Positions 1 to 11,052 of a DNA stretch of 64,000 bases are shown here, in pieces. Each line of letters starts with the position of its first letter. The stretch's first letter is position 1. Source of the DNA: Setoptus koraiensis (lineage: Eukaryota > Arthropoda); assembly GCA_048013815.1 (NCBI GenBank), contig CM106585.1, positions 19,592,001-19,656,000 of the forward strand, given 5' to 3'. The notes beneath the pieces were generated by a model. It searched no databases. It was not told the origin of the DNA and saw nothing but the letters and a program-made list of their open reading frames with translations. A program made the translations under genes and the position numbers.

Positions 1-101
1 ACCTGAGTAACCGGGCGGACAAGTGCATCTGTATGTACCGGGCAGGTTCTCACATATGGCTCCTTTGCCGCAAGCGTTCTCGTTGGCGCACTCGTTGATG
101 T
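1..101 (-). CDS. dpy: Dumpy coding exon 5 (partial, cut by the window edge)
   Basis: The acceptor CTCAATGCAG is followed by a phase-1 exon reading D-INECANENACGKGAIC then ENLPGTYRCTCPPGYSG. This is the third calcium-binding EGF, with Cys 1 to 5 present. The left window edge cuts the gene. The last bases are TCAG followed by GT, so a phase-1 donor may lie at positions 2-1, as in the previous modules where the last Cys sits on a microexon; only two bases of that donor are visible. The rest of the gene (more EGF and DPY modules and the ZP domain in insects) would lie to the left. Confidence 0.85.
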
Positions 102-868
102 CTGCATTGAGAGTGTACCGAGCGGGCGAAATTGTATCGCCGGCATTGGTAGCCGGTTGATTGGTTAGTTGGTTCGGCCAGACAACACGGTTGACCAGTG
201 GCGTTGGTTGTTGCGGTTGTTGTTGTTCGGATTGTCGTTGTTGTTGTTGTTGCAATTGTTCGAGTTGTTTTTGTTGGCGTTGCCGTTGACGCAATATGAG
301 TGATGGCGATTTTTTCAACAATGGCGATTGTTGCGGCGCATTGAACGACGTCCAATAATAGGGTGAATTTTGGCCAGCGTTTGTTGATTCGGCCGGCGAC
401 AAATCAATTGTGTTGGCGTTAGTTGGCACATTGCCGATTGTGATCACAGTTACAGCAACGAACACAACCAGCATAACGGATACCAGTGGCGTCGTCGTCG
501 TCGTCATGTTAATTAAATTATTATTAGAGCGTTGATTAATGGCGGGGATTAATAACGAGGGCGATTGATTAATAATAACTCTACTTGTGTGCGTTGTTGC
601 GGGATTAGATTTTGGCGTGACTTTGCTGACTATTTGCTGGGACAATGTATCATTGTGGTTATTTGGGCTGGTTAGCTCGGGTATATCACTTGTTGGATTA
701 TTGATTGATTGATTTGTGCTGTGCGCCGGCAGCGATGCGCGCTCAGGCTCGAGCCGGCCGTGCGTCACGCAATGTTCACTGGGCGACAGTTTGTGGCAGC
801 GGGCGCGCTCGCGGGGGCCCATGTCACTTGGCTGCTGTGGGCCGATTGCTGACTGCGGTCGATTGCGG

Positions 869-1020
869 AATGCTAACTGTGGAACGCTAACTGCGCAACG
901 CTAATTGCGAATTGCTAATTGCGAATTGCTAACTGTAAATTGCTAACTGCAAATTGCTAACTGTAAATTGCTAACTGTAAATCGCTAATTGCGAGATGCT
1001 GATTGCGAGATGCGGACTGA
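869..1020. repeat. 14-bp minisatellite
   Basis: About ten imperfect copies of ATTGCTAACTGTAA/ATTGCTAATTGCGA in dumpy intron 4. Confidence 0.85.
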
Positions 1021-1705
1021 GTAACTGTGTCTCGGGTTGTGTGTGTGTGTGTGTCACGAAACGAGGCGACGCGCGCTGACCGTGATAGTGATGGTCTTGC
1101 GAGAGAGATAATGCCGGTGATATATCATTTGAATATGAACAAGCGATGATACCAAAGGGGTGACAACCGATCTGATCCGCCTGAATGGCAGTGCGACACT
1201 GACAACAACAACAACAACAACAACGGCAGCAATTTGTCTGGCAGCTCCATTGTGCTACGCTGATTGTAGGGATTACCCATCAGTCAGCCAGAACGCGCAG
1301 TTGAGCCACGTGCACAATTGAGTGTGCGCGCGCACTCGTATCAAGATGATGCCAGCCAGCCAGTCAGTCAGCCAGCCGTCAGCGTCTTGCCAAATGTGTC
1401 TGGGCGCAATAAAATGCAAATAATTAACAGTGGCTGGCTATAGTTAGCTCGTTGTTGTTGCATTACCTTAAATAACTTGGCCCATTGTGTGCACAGGCAC
1501 GATGGGTGGCGCTGGCAAGACGCTGGCTGGCTGGCTGGCTCGGCATCGCGCTGGCATCGTAAACAGTGCGACAAGAGTGCGCGCGCGACTAAAACAGTCG
1601 AAGCTGTCGAATGTGTCACATGCACACACAATGCCATGGCGCTAAATAAAGCGCTTGCTCGTTTTAGGAAGCCAAGGTTCTCTGATAAGGCAACAGCTGT
1701 AGTTG

Positions 1706-1850
1706 CGGTTGTGGGCCGCCGCTGTTGTCGCTGTTGCCTTCGTCGTCGCTGTTGTCGCTGTTGCCTTCGTTGTTGTTGTTGTCGTCGTTGCCGTTGTTGT
1801 CGTTGCCGCTGTTGTTGTTGTTGTTGTTGTCGCTGTTGTCGGCAACGCCA
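1706..1850. repeat. GTT/GTC trinucleotide tract
   Basis: Long impure tract of TGTTGTCGC-type triplets. It explains the Leu-, Val-, Cys- or Thr-rich false reading frames here. Confidence 0.85.
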
Positions 1851-3102
1851 ACGCGCGCCCAGTCAGAAAAAATAGAAACTGCTCGAGAAACAAGCGCACA
1901 ACTGGGCCTCGATTGCAGCGCGCATTATCCATTATCCATTGATACGTCTCAGCCTGTCTATTAATGGCCAGGCTGAGCCCGTTGGCGCCGGCCGAGTCTC
2001 GTTCGAGCGCCAATTAGCGCTCTCGTTGCACGCGCCCTCTGGAATGTGTATCACGGACCGCGCTCACCAAAGGACGCTGCGCACGCCAAGACAGAGCGTA
2101 ATTGCGAGCGGCCAAAGCGCATCGGCTGTCGGCCGCACGAACCAATCAGCGAGTGCCAACAACAAACATGGGCTGCAGATGACCTCGAAAACGCATTCTT
2201 GGGTCTATCGACGGAGCCGCTGTGACGGACACCTACGCTACGTTATTGTGTCTCGCTACGCCATCGCAGCCATCGTAGCCAGCCATCGTAGCCAGCCAGC
2301 CAGCCGACAAGCGGGCGAGCGAAAGTTGTTGGCGAGCAAAGTGGGCGCTGCTTACCTCTTCGGTGCCATCCCCAGCCAGTCACGCTCGGCGCTCGCACCG
2401 ACGCCCACGCACCATCTGCATCACTTTCGCTGGCTGCGTTGCTGGCTGCTGCACTTGTTTGCACAAGCGAGCCCGTCTGGCTCGCATGACGAGCCAGACA
2501 GGTGGCTCCAGCGCGTTGCTTGGCGAGCTCGCAATGTCGGTCGGCTCGCCGCTCGGCTGCTGTGCCAACACCGACACTGTGTGCTGTTCTGCGCCGGCTC
2601 GGACCGGCCGACGCTCGGCGCAAAGTTGCGCCGGCGGCGGCCCAGATCGGGGCCGCTGTTGGGCACGAACGGCCAACAGTCGGCTATTGGGGGCCGACTG
2701 CTGGCTACTAGTAGCCGACTGCTGGTTGGCGCCCATCGGCAGCACACACACACCGACAGCACAGCGCTGTGCCACAGCGGATCGGTTGGCGCGCAACTGT
2801 CACCACTGTCGGGCTCGGGCTGTCACTGGCCATCTGTTGCTGTGGCGCGTTTGGCCGCGTCGCTTGCGTTGGGCCGCGTTGGGCCGCGTTGCGTCACGTT
2901 GTGAGCGCTGATCGCGCGCGGGCACGCTGGCCACTGACACTGGGCATGCGAGCGCAGTGTCGGTGCTCACCGTTCGCCAGTGTGTCTCGCGGCTGTGCCG
3001 CGCGAGACGCACGAGTCGGCTGTGCCCACGCCCACGCACACTGGCCGTCGTGATGCCATCGCGGTGATGGCAATGACGCAATGCTTTTATACCGCAACAA
3101 CG

Positions 3103-3127
3103 CACACACACACACACACACACACAC
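3103..3127. repeat. (CA)n microsatellite
   Basis: Pure CA dinucleotide run of about 12 units. Confidence 0.9.
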
Positions 3128-5089
3128 GGCGATGATAGCCGGGCGATGGTAAGCAACATGGTAACATGGTTGGCAGTGTTACCGTGTTGCTTGCATGCGT
3201 AACTGCACTGGCAATGTGTCGGGCAGTGTCAGCGCCAGAAACCGTGCTCATGGCAACCGCGCAACAGATGGTCGGTGCGCCGCGCGCTGCTGCAACCCGA
3301 CGTTAGACCCGACAACAGCAAACTCGGCGACAACAACTCGACGGCAACAGCTCGGCGGCGACAGCAACCCGACGGCGACAGCTCGACAACAACAACTCGA
3401 CGGCGACAAACTCGCGCTTACGTAACTGCAAAACTCGCGCTTGCGTAACAGCAAAACTCGAGCTTGCGTTGCGCGCGCTACGTGAGCTCTCGCCAGTTGT
3501 GTGTCGTCTGACAGTTGTTGGGTCGCTTACGTAACGCAACAGCACACCGCACACGGCAGCCGCACAACAGCGGCCGCGACACATCCGTCGCTTGCATGCT
3601 GGCCCACAATTGTCAGTGCGCACTGTGCGAGCGATAATAAGTAGCGATAATAAGTAGCTCTCGATCGCGATCGGGAGCTCGCAGTGCCGGCACGAGCGCC
3701 TCGCCGAGCTCGTGAGCGAACGAGAAACGCTGGCCGGGCGCCGCGCCGAGCCAACGGCACAGTGCAGCAACGACAGCAACGACAGAAATTTGCGCTGGTG
3801 CACAGGCGGCCGCCAGCCCGGCTCACCGGCGGCCCGAAAACAAGCCGCCGGCCGACTGTCGGCCGCCGTAGCGCTCGCTCGAGCGGCCAGACCGATGTCG
3901 CTCGGTGCGCTGGTCGGACCGAGCTGCGTCCGACCGCAAGGTCGGCTCTCTCATGGCTCTCTCATGGCTCTGTCACGGCTCGCTCGCGCTGCCGGCCGCC
4001 GACAAGCGGCGACGCGCAGCCAGCGACAAGCGGCCAGTGGCGGCCAGCGATGGCCAACGACAGGCAACAAGACGCTGGAAGCGGAAAGAAGCGCGCCGCC
4101 GAGCGCGCTGACCAGAGGCCGGCGTGCCCACCGCAAAGCCGCTCATGATTCATGACCACCGGCCGGCCGGCCGGTGTGCGTCTCGAGCGCTGACCGACCG
4201 CGTTTCATTTGCATAAGTTGGCGCAAGTTTGCGCAAGCTTGCGCAATTGAGTGACCGATGAGCGAGCGGCCGGCCGGCGTCTCGGTGTGTGTTCAATTGG
4301 TCGGTGTGTTCGACGGCGAGCGGTTGCGACCTTGCCTGTTGACTGGTCGACACTCAACCAACGAGCCCCTTGCCCCGCTCGGCCGCTGAGTCCCGTTTGA
4401 GCCGAGCGCCACTCGGCAGCCGCTGTCGCCTAGCCGGCCAGACTGAGTCTCGGCCAAACTGAGCCAGTGAGGACACACAGTCTCGGCACAATGAGACACG
4501 GTCTCACCTGTCGGCCCGCTAACTGTCGCTTGCTGGTGGCAAGTTGTGAGCGGCCGACAGCAAATCGCAGCGCATAAACACATGAGGTGAACAAACATTA
4601 ATTAGTGTCAACCTTTTTGCGAGTGGCTGTCACACTAATTGTCGTTGGCACACACAATATTTGCTAACAGTTTGCGTTTGTCATTGTCACCACCGGCAGC
4701 GCTGTCCGTTTGCGCAAATTGGCGCCGCTCGCTTGTTATTGTTGTTGCGCATGCAGTCGCTTGGCGAGCTTGCGTCGCCGCCACTGCAGTGGCCGGTCGC
4801 TCATTCAAACGGCCCTTTAATTGAGCCATTGACTGGCGGGCCCGATTAGCGCGCTAACACACCGACGAGCACCGTTGGCGTTCGGGCGAGTTCAGTTGAG
4901 CGGCGATTCGGCCGGCCGGCCGGCCGAATGCGAGCGCCGCTTTCCGGCCGTCGCTCACTGCATGCCGAGAGCGGCGACAACAATGGCGCTGCGCTGGCCG
5001 CTCGAACGCGACAAACGAACGCGAAACGAACGCCGAATGGACGCGAAATGAGCGCAAATTGAAAAAACTGGCCAAGATGAGCGAGCTGC

Positions 5090-5132
5090 CCATAACTCAT
5101 GCAGTCACGGCCGGCGAGCGCATGAGTTATGG
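5090..5132. repeat. Inverted repeat, 13-bp arms
   Basis: CCATAACTCATGC is followed after 17 nt by its exact reverse complement GCATGAGTTATGG. Confidence 0.85.
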
Positions 5133-5172
5133 CTGCGAGCTAACTGGTTTCGCGAACCGATTGCGGCTCGTG

Positions 5173-5295
5173 CTCGTCGGCGGTTGTGTCCGTCGGTTGT
5201 GTGTTTGTCGGCCGTTTGCCGATTGTGTGTCGGTTGTTCGTCGGTCGCTGGTCGGTTGTTCGTCGGTTGCTCGTCGGTTGCTCGTCGGTTGTGTG
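5173..5295. repeat. TCGGTTGTTCG-type minisatellite
   Basis: Tandem, imperfect GTCGGTTGT(T/G) words with 10-12 bp spacing. Confidence 0.75.
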
Positions 5296-6437
5296 CCGGC
5301 CGGTTGTTGGCCGTCGTCGTTGGCGAACGGCAGCGGCGGCAATCAGCGAGCGGCGGCAATCAGCGAGCGGCAGCATATGGCGCATTTGCATGCGATCCGA
5401 GACGCTCGCACGGCCACACCGAGCGGCATGACTAGCCGCGCGGCCCGTCTCGACGCGGCGCCGTTACTCGGGCCGGCTCGACAATGATTGATTTACGCTG
5501 ATGGGCCGCTCGGCACGACGGCCATCAATCTAGATCATGGCTGCCGGTGATGCGCCGCCGAGCGCAATTTGCCATTTACCGCTGCCCGTTGGCCGCAACA
5601 GGCAAACGGCAAACGGCCAGCGCAGCGACGGCCCAATGGCCCAATGGCCGAGCAACAACAAATTGCCGGCCGGTGATTAGGGCAACTTCAATAGGCTTGT
5701 TTGTGGCGCCGTCACGTTGGCCGGCGCCGGGCGCCGCTCGCCGCTCGTTAGCTCGCTGGCCGGCGGCGGCCGACCCGTCCGCCGACCGATTGCGGCGCAG
5801 CGACAGGCAACGACAGGCAGCGGCGAGCCAACAACAGGGCCATAACAGCAACAACAAGCATGCATTGTGCGGCGTCCCCATCTCACACGATCAAGCGGTC
5901 AATCTCGTTAGCGTGCCCGTCGCGAACGACCGCTCCGCAGCGTCCGCTCGCCGCCAATCTCGCCGCACTGGCCGCATCCTCGGTCGCTCGGCGGCGCTGC
6001 CTCGGCAGCGCAAGCGCGCAGCGAGCAGGCAGCGGTGGCGAGCGGCGCACGGCAAGCGCACCGTTGATAATTGATTGCTGGCCTTTGTTTGCGCGGCCCG
6101 CTTATGCGCTAACGCGTCATTGGCTCATCGCCGGCCGCGCCATTGGCCGGCCGGCGCAACAGTTGCCCGTTGCCGGCCCGCTGCAGCGAGCGGGCTACTG
6201 TTAGTAACAGTCTGTTACTCGCTCGCTCGCTCGCTCGATTGCTCGATTGTTGCGATGACTTGTTGCGCGGGCTCTCGGCCGGCGCACACATAAACCTTAG
6301 TATCATATGAACCTTAGTAACAGCCTTGATATATGGGATCATGCGTGCGAACTCGGCTCGCTGATTGCGTCGCCCCGCTGGCGACACAATCAACGGCGTC
6401 ATCGCGAGGCCTGCCGCAGCGGCAAACCGAAACTTAC

Positions 6438-6473
6438 CTGTGCAGGTGACCGTCTGATTGCCCGTGGGCGAGC
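6438..6473 (-). CDS. dpy: Dumpy microexon 4 (36 nt) completing the second cbEGF
   Basis: This candidate 36-nt exon encodes G-SPTGNQTVTCT and leaves a G that makes Asp with exon 5. The donor, CACAG/GTAAGTT, is strong. The acceptor, GCCAAATCAG, has a weak pyrimidine tract. Phase 1 on both sides fits exon 3 (ends LT-G) and exon 5 (starts D-INEC). The joined text, SLTGSPTGNQTVTCTDINEC, supplies the final Cys missing from exon 3. The open frame continues upstream of the acceptor, so a longer exon cannot be excluded, but no better acceptor was seen and the extra residues do not look like EGF. Confidence 0.7.
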
Positions 6474-7013
6474 CTGATTTGGCATCGGCAAATGGGCGAA
6501 TTTTCCCATGAATCGATCGTCGCATTGATCGTCGCATCGATCGTCGGATTGGTCGTCGCATTGATCGGTGATTCGGTCGCCGGTTCCGGGCGCGTCGGGT
6601 GCACGCGTTTTTGGCACGGTGCGCGTGTCGTCCAATTGCGGTCGTCGTCCAAATGCGGTTGTCGTGCGATTGCGGTTTTGGTCCGGTGTTGTCGCGGTGG
6701 CGCGTCGTCGGCGGCAGGGCCGAGCGGTTGGCGGGCGCAGGCGATGAGAGGGATGAAAGAGTCGAGAGACGGATAATTAGCGGCAATTATATTTACATTT
6801 GCATTGTGCGGCGGTGATTGTTTCGCGGCGAGTTTGTTTTTGTGTTTGCGTTTTCGCGTTTCTGTTTTTTGCCTTTTTGTGTTCCTGTTTGGGCAATTTT
6901 GTGCTTGCCGTTCGGTGTCGTGCTGCCGATCTCGCGTCGCCCGACGAGATCGGCAGTTTTTTGCGAGAATCGCTACACGGCGCCGCTCCTCGCCGTTGCG
7001 CTCGTCGTTGCGC

Positions 7014-7089
7014 TCGCGATTCTCGCAATTCTCGCGATTCTCGCAATTCTCGCGACTCTCGCGATTCTTGCGATTCTCGCGACTCTCGA
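7014..7089. repeat. 9-bp GCGATTCTC minisatellite
   Basis: About eight copies of GCGATTCTC/GCAATTCTC/GCGACTCTC. Confidence 0.85.
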
Positions 7090-7775
7090 GCTGGCGAGCT
7101 GGAGCTGACGAGCACCGAATGAATCTGCCGCGTCGGTAGTCGGCCGGCGAGTCGTCGGCACACACGGGTCGCTTGTCACGCGCAACCAATTAGCGCTGCG
7201 CGCTGCCAACGGCGCACACAATGAACGACGCAGACGCACGCAGATCGGGCTCGAGCGGCGATTGCGAGCGGCTCATTAGCATAATGGCGCGCACGAAAAA
7301 AGCATTTGCATGTGTGCGAGTGCGCGCCGGCTCGGTCGACGCGCGGCCGAACGCAGCCGAACGCAGTTGAGAGCAGCCGAACGTCAGACGGCAGAGTCAG
7401 CGGGAAAAGCGAGCTGTCGGCGCCACTCGTGGGCCCCCAATATCGCACTCACGATCGCTCGTGGGCGCCCGCATCTGACAGATTGTGAGTCAGCTGATCT
7501 GACGCGGGCGCGCCGAGCGAGCCAAGTGTCACTGGCGCAGTCACGCCAGCCGACCATTAGCGTATCTTTTTGTCGTGCTCGCGTCATGTTGAGCCGCAAC
7601 GAGCGTCTCATAATGCGACGAGTCTCATTACCAAGACAATAAGTCTCATTATGGCACTCGCATTGCCACTGACGCGGCGTGTTGTTATCATTTGCATAAA
7701 GGCACAGGCTGCACACTTGCTTGCGCTCCTATTGTCGCTGTCAGCGCTTGCCGCGCACCGTCTGTCGGTGGGCCG

Positions 7776-7810
7776 CAAATGTCTCGCCAAATGTCTTGGC
7801 GAGACATTTG
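7776..7810. repeat. Perfect hairpin, 15-bp arms
   Basis: CAAATGTCTCGCCAA, 5-nt loop ATGTC, then TTGGCGAGACATTTG. Confidence 0.9.
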
Positions 7811-8985
7811 CCCGAGCCGCACAATTGTTGCGGGCCACACAGTCGCTGGCAGTCACAGTGGCTCGCGATTACAGTTGCAGTCGCTTGCGGTTGCAGTCGC
7901 AGTTGCAGTTACAGTGGCAGTTGCTTGGCACAACCGGAAGCGGCACGGAAGCGAGCGGCGCAATGTCAATGGCGCGTCACACTCAATTGTGTGCGCTATT
8001 CTGAGGCCGTCCATTGTTGTCTGTGGCCGTGTAAACGAGGCTCGCATGTCTCGACGCTCGACAGACACCTGTCGCAAGTGACTTGCCGCTGCCAGCTCAC
8101 GTCATCGCGCTCATCGCACTCATTAAGCTCGTTAGTGAGTCAGTGAGTCAGTGTGCAACGCACGCCGGCCAGTTCCGTTATGCGGCGCTGCGTCGGCGAC
8201 CCGACGGCCGCGGCCAAGGTCAGTCCGAGTTAATTAGCCGCGATGCAAATCAAAGCGGCCGCGCCAACTGCGCCGCCGCCGTCGGCCCGATTGTGTTGCG
8301 CCGATCGCTTGAGTCTGGCAGCGGCGACACCGCTCACAAGTTGTCAGCCACAACAGGCCACTCGCAACAGCTGAGCGCAACCGACGGCCGCGACAGCTGA
8401 GCGCAACTGACGGCCGCAACAGGTGAGTGTCAATAAAGTAATTAGACACTCGCCTGACAGAGCCCGTTATGGCGCGCCGGTCACTAACCCACGGCGGCCG
8501 TCACTCGCGGCCACTGGCTGCTGATGCTGATGCTGCCGGACACAATGACAAGTTAATAACAAGTCTTCCTCGCAGACACACACATTATGTGAGTCACATA
8601 ACAGTGTTATGACAGGGCGGTCGCTCTGGCTCGACACACACACACACACTCGCAATTTGTGAGCTTGTGAGCTTGTGAGTGACTCACAAATGAGCGGCTT
8701 CACCTGTGCGCCGCCGCTCGCACTGACAATCGGCACTGAATCGGCACTGAATCGGCACTGTGTCGCAATCGGCAATTCGCGGCAATTCGCATTGGCAGTT
8801 GCATAACAACAATGCGCAATAAGCGCATTACGTAACTCACAATTCGCAATATATGTTAGTGTGTCCGCTACAAGGTGCATGCAATTTTGGCCAGCGTCCA
8901 TTGTGTGCTGTCCATCGAGGCGCACACAAGCTCGCTGCGGACGCACGTTAACGGCGCACTCGTACCTTTGCGAGCCGCATGGGCA

Positions 8986-9062
8986 CAGCAGCAACAACAA
9001 CAACAGCAACAACAACGGCAACAGCAACAACAACAACAACGAAAACAACAGCGACAGCAGCA
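8986..9062. repeat. CAA/CAG triplet tract
   Basis: Impure CAG/CAA array in dumpy intron 3. Confidence 0.85.
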
Positions 9063-9369
9063 GATGTGTTGTAACTGGGCGAGATCATGTCCTATTGGAT
9101 GTGCACGACTCGCCTTGTGGGCTCGCTGTCGCTCGTTGCGTCTCGTTTGGGCTTGCGAGCCGCGCTCGTTTGCCAGCCACACTGGCCAGTGGCCGGCGCG
9201 CGCGCTCTAGCTCAGTGGCCGCAATGACGGGTAATTAGAGTTTATAATCATGCCTTGCGTTGTTTGATTTGCCTGCATCCTGTTCCGCCGTACACACGGT
9301 CATGTCATGCCCGGCTCGGCGCGGCGGCACTAGCAGCAGACTGGCGCTAGACTGACGCCAATTGACCAA

Positions 9370-9424
9370 GCCGATGCGTCGAGCCGATGCGCCGGGCCGA
9401 TGCGCCGGGCCGATGCGCCGGGCC
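9370..9424. repeat. 13-bp CCGATGCGCCGGG repeat
   Basis: Three exact tandem copies preceded by two diverged copies. Confidence 0.85.
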
Positions 9425-9473
9425 AACGGGTCAAGCAACAGGTAAGGGCGCATCGCCACTGTCCAGTCTGTGC

Positions 9474-9476
<3 letters not shown>

Positions 9477-9504
<28 letters not shown>
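9477..9504. repeat. (GT)n microsatellite
   Basis: Pure GT run of 14 units. Confidence 0.9.
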
Positions 9505-9506
<2 letters not shown>

Positions 9507-9956
9507 TAGACGCTGGCAGTGACCGGCGGCCAGTGCGCAACTGGTGCAGGCACCCCGGCCTTGCACTTGGCCACCATTGTGCCATTGTGCCACTATGCCA
9601 TTATGCTATTACGTCATTGTGTGCTGTGTGTAACGCTGGCCGTTGTGGCGGCTAACAAGTTGCGCGCCTGTCGTGATTGACATGCCCGAACGGCGCGCAT
9701 GATCGATAGCCGGCGCTCATTGCGTCACTAATGATGATGATTTGTTGCTAATGATGGCACTGGGCATGATTGGCTCATCGGCACCAATCGGCCAGAGCCC
9801 AGTCACTGCATGCGCAACACTAGCCCGTGTGTGTGTGCCAATACCACGCTAATCGTCAGCGTGGCATTGGCGTGATTGCAATGATCAGAATTGCCTTGGC
9901 CCAATCAGCTGACCGGGCGTCACATGAACTCCGGCGCCGTCGATGCTGTCCGGTCG

Positions 9957-10014
9957 CACCATCGCACCATCGCACCGTCGCACCATCGCACCGTCGCACC
10001 ATCGACCGGCACAG
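9957..10014. repeat. 10-bp CGCACCATCG repeat
   Basis: Six near-identical decamers, alternating CATCG and CGTCG. Confidence 0.85.
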
Positions 10015-10523
10015 CGTCCAATAGCGGACAGTGCAGTGCCACCGGCAGACTGACCGACTCACTCACTCACCAACAGACCGACTCACTCACTCACTAACAG
10101 ACTGACTCACTAACAGACTGACCGGCAGACTGACCGACTGGCACACTGCTCATTTGCATGACGCTGCTCGTTGCGCAATCGTTGCGACCAGTGTCGCCGG
10201 CCAACAATCTGCTGTCACAGCGGCCAAGTGGCCGCACTGAGCGCACTCCACAGCACGTGCAGCCCAGCGCTGCACGTGTCCAGTGTGAGCCGCTGCTGGC
10301 GTCGGAGGTCGCCGACAGTGACACTGGCGAGCGACAATCGCTCTGGTTTGTCGCGTCGAGCATCGAGCGACGGGCGGGCGTGCCACCGATGGGCAGCGTC
10401 GAATTGCGCCACCGGTCGCTTGACCAGTCAAGCTGATCGGCCGATCCGCTGGCACAGTTTTCGCCGATCGAAGCGGGCACAGTTTTCGCCGATAGAAGCT
10501 GGCGGAGCTGTCACAACACTTAC

Positions 10524-10670
10524 CTGTGAGCGATGATTGCAATTGTCCCGTTTGGGGCGTCTGTTGGTATCCGTCCTTGCATTTGCACACGAAGTGGCCC
10601 GGCAGGTTGCAGCATTCGGTGTTGTCCGCGCACAGCGCGGCCAGCGAAGGAATTTCGCACTCGTTGATAT
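10524..10670 (-). CDS. dpy: Dumpy coding exon 3, cbEGF with a Cys-Cys pair
   Basis: This is a 147-nt exon, phase 1 at both ends. The acceptor is CAACCACAG and the donor is CACAG/GTAAGTG. It encodes D-INECEIPSLAALCADNTECC followed by NLPGHFVCKCKDGYQQTPQ, a calcium-binding EGF with the unusual adjacent Cys pair ECCNLP. I remember the same pair in the second cbEGF of insect Dumpy. The exon stops after GQLQSSLT, before the last Cys of the module, which must come from the next exon. Reading past either splice site gives non-homologous sequence. It lies between an 11.1-kb intron and a 4.1-kb intron. Confidence 0.85.
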
Positions 10671-10978
10671 CTGTGGTTGGCACGGAGAGATAAATAAAGG
10701 GACGGATAAAGGGAGATGTTAGCAGATTGATTAGATATTGGCCTTCGGCTGGTTGCTCGTTGCTTGTTGCTTGTTGTTGGTGGCTTGTTGTTGGTGGCTT
10801 GTTGTTGGTGGCTTGTTGCTCGTTGTTCGCGGCTTGTGGCTTGCGGCTTGCGGTGGCCGCTGGAGCGCGATGCTCGCCGGCCGGCAACAATGCGCTGGGC
10901 GTTGTGTCGCTCCGCTGGCGATTGACGCCAATTGTCGCGCAGCAATTATCCATTGTGTGGAGCCTCCGAGCTTCGCAG

Positions 10979-11052
10979 CCGCGAAACGGCGAAGCAGCGA
11001 AACGGCGAAACTGCGAAACTGCGAAACTGCGAAGCAGCAAAAGAGCGAAACT
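10979..11052. repeat. 10-bp GCGAAACTGC repeat
   Basis: About seven copies of GCGAAACTGC/GCGAAACGGC/GCGAAGCAGC. Confidence 0.8.

Larger units (their letters stand above)
102..6437 (-). other. Dumpy intron 4 (6.3 kb)
   Basis: GC-rich intron lying between two phase-1 splice sites. It holds a 14-bp minisatellite (869-1020), (GT)n at 1038, (ACA)n at 1202, a long GTT/GTC tract (1706-1850), (CA)n at 3103, a TCGGTTGTTCG-type repeat (5173-5295), a 13-bp hairpin (5090-5132), and many GGCCGGCC words. Long reading frames on both strands (for example 1939-2904 and 3303-3803) overlap one another, are rich in Arg/Ala/Ser and show no family signature, so I do not call them. I see no nested gene. Confidence 0.7.
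6474..10523 (-). other. Dumpy intron 3 (4.1 kb)
   Basis: GC-rich intron. Contents: a repeat of GCGATTCTC units (7014-7089), a perfect 15-bp hairpin (7776-7810), CAGTTG-type hexamers (about 7870-7925), (CA)n near 8635, CAA/CAG tract (8986-9062), a 13-bp repeat (9370-9424), (GT)n (9477-9504), CGCACCATCG decamers (9957-10014) and ACTGACCG/ACTCACTC repeats (10032-10140). No coding exon was recognised apart from the flanking dumpy exons. Confidence 0.65.

Noticed and set aside
1939-2904. Long plus-strand frame of 321 codons in dumpy intron 4
   Set aside because: Overlaps equally long frames on the other strand, is rich in R/S/A/C with no domain, and lies in GC-rich repeat DNA where stops are rare.
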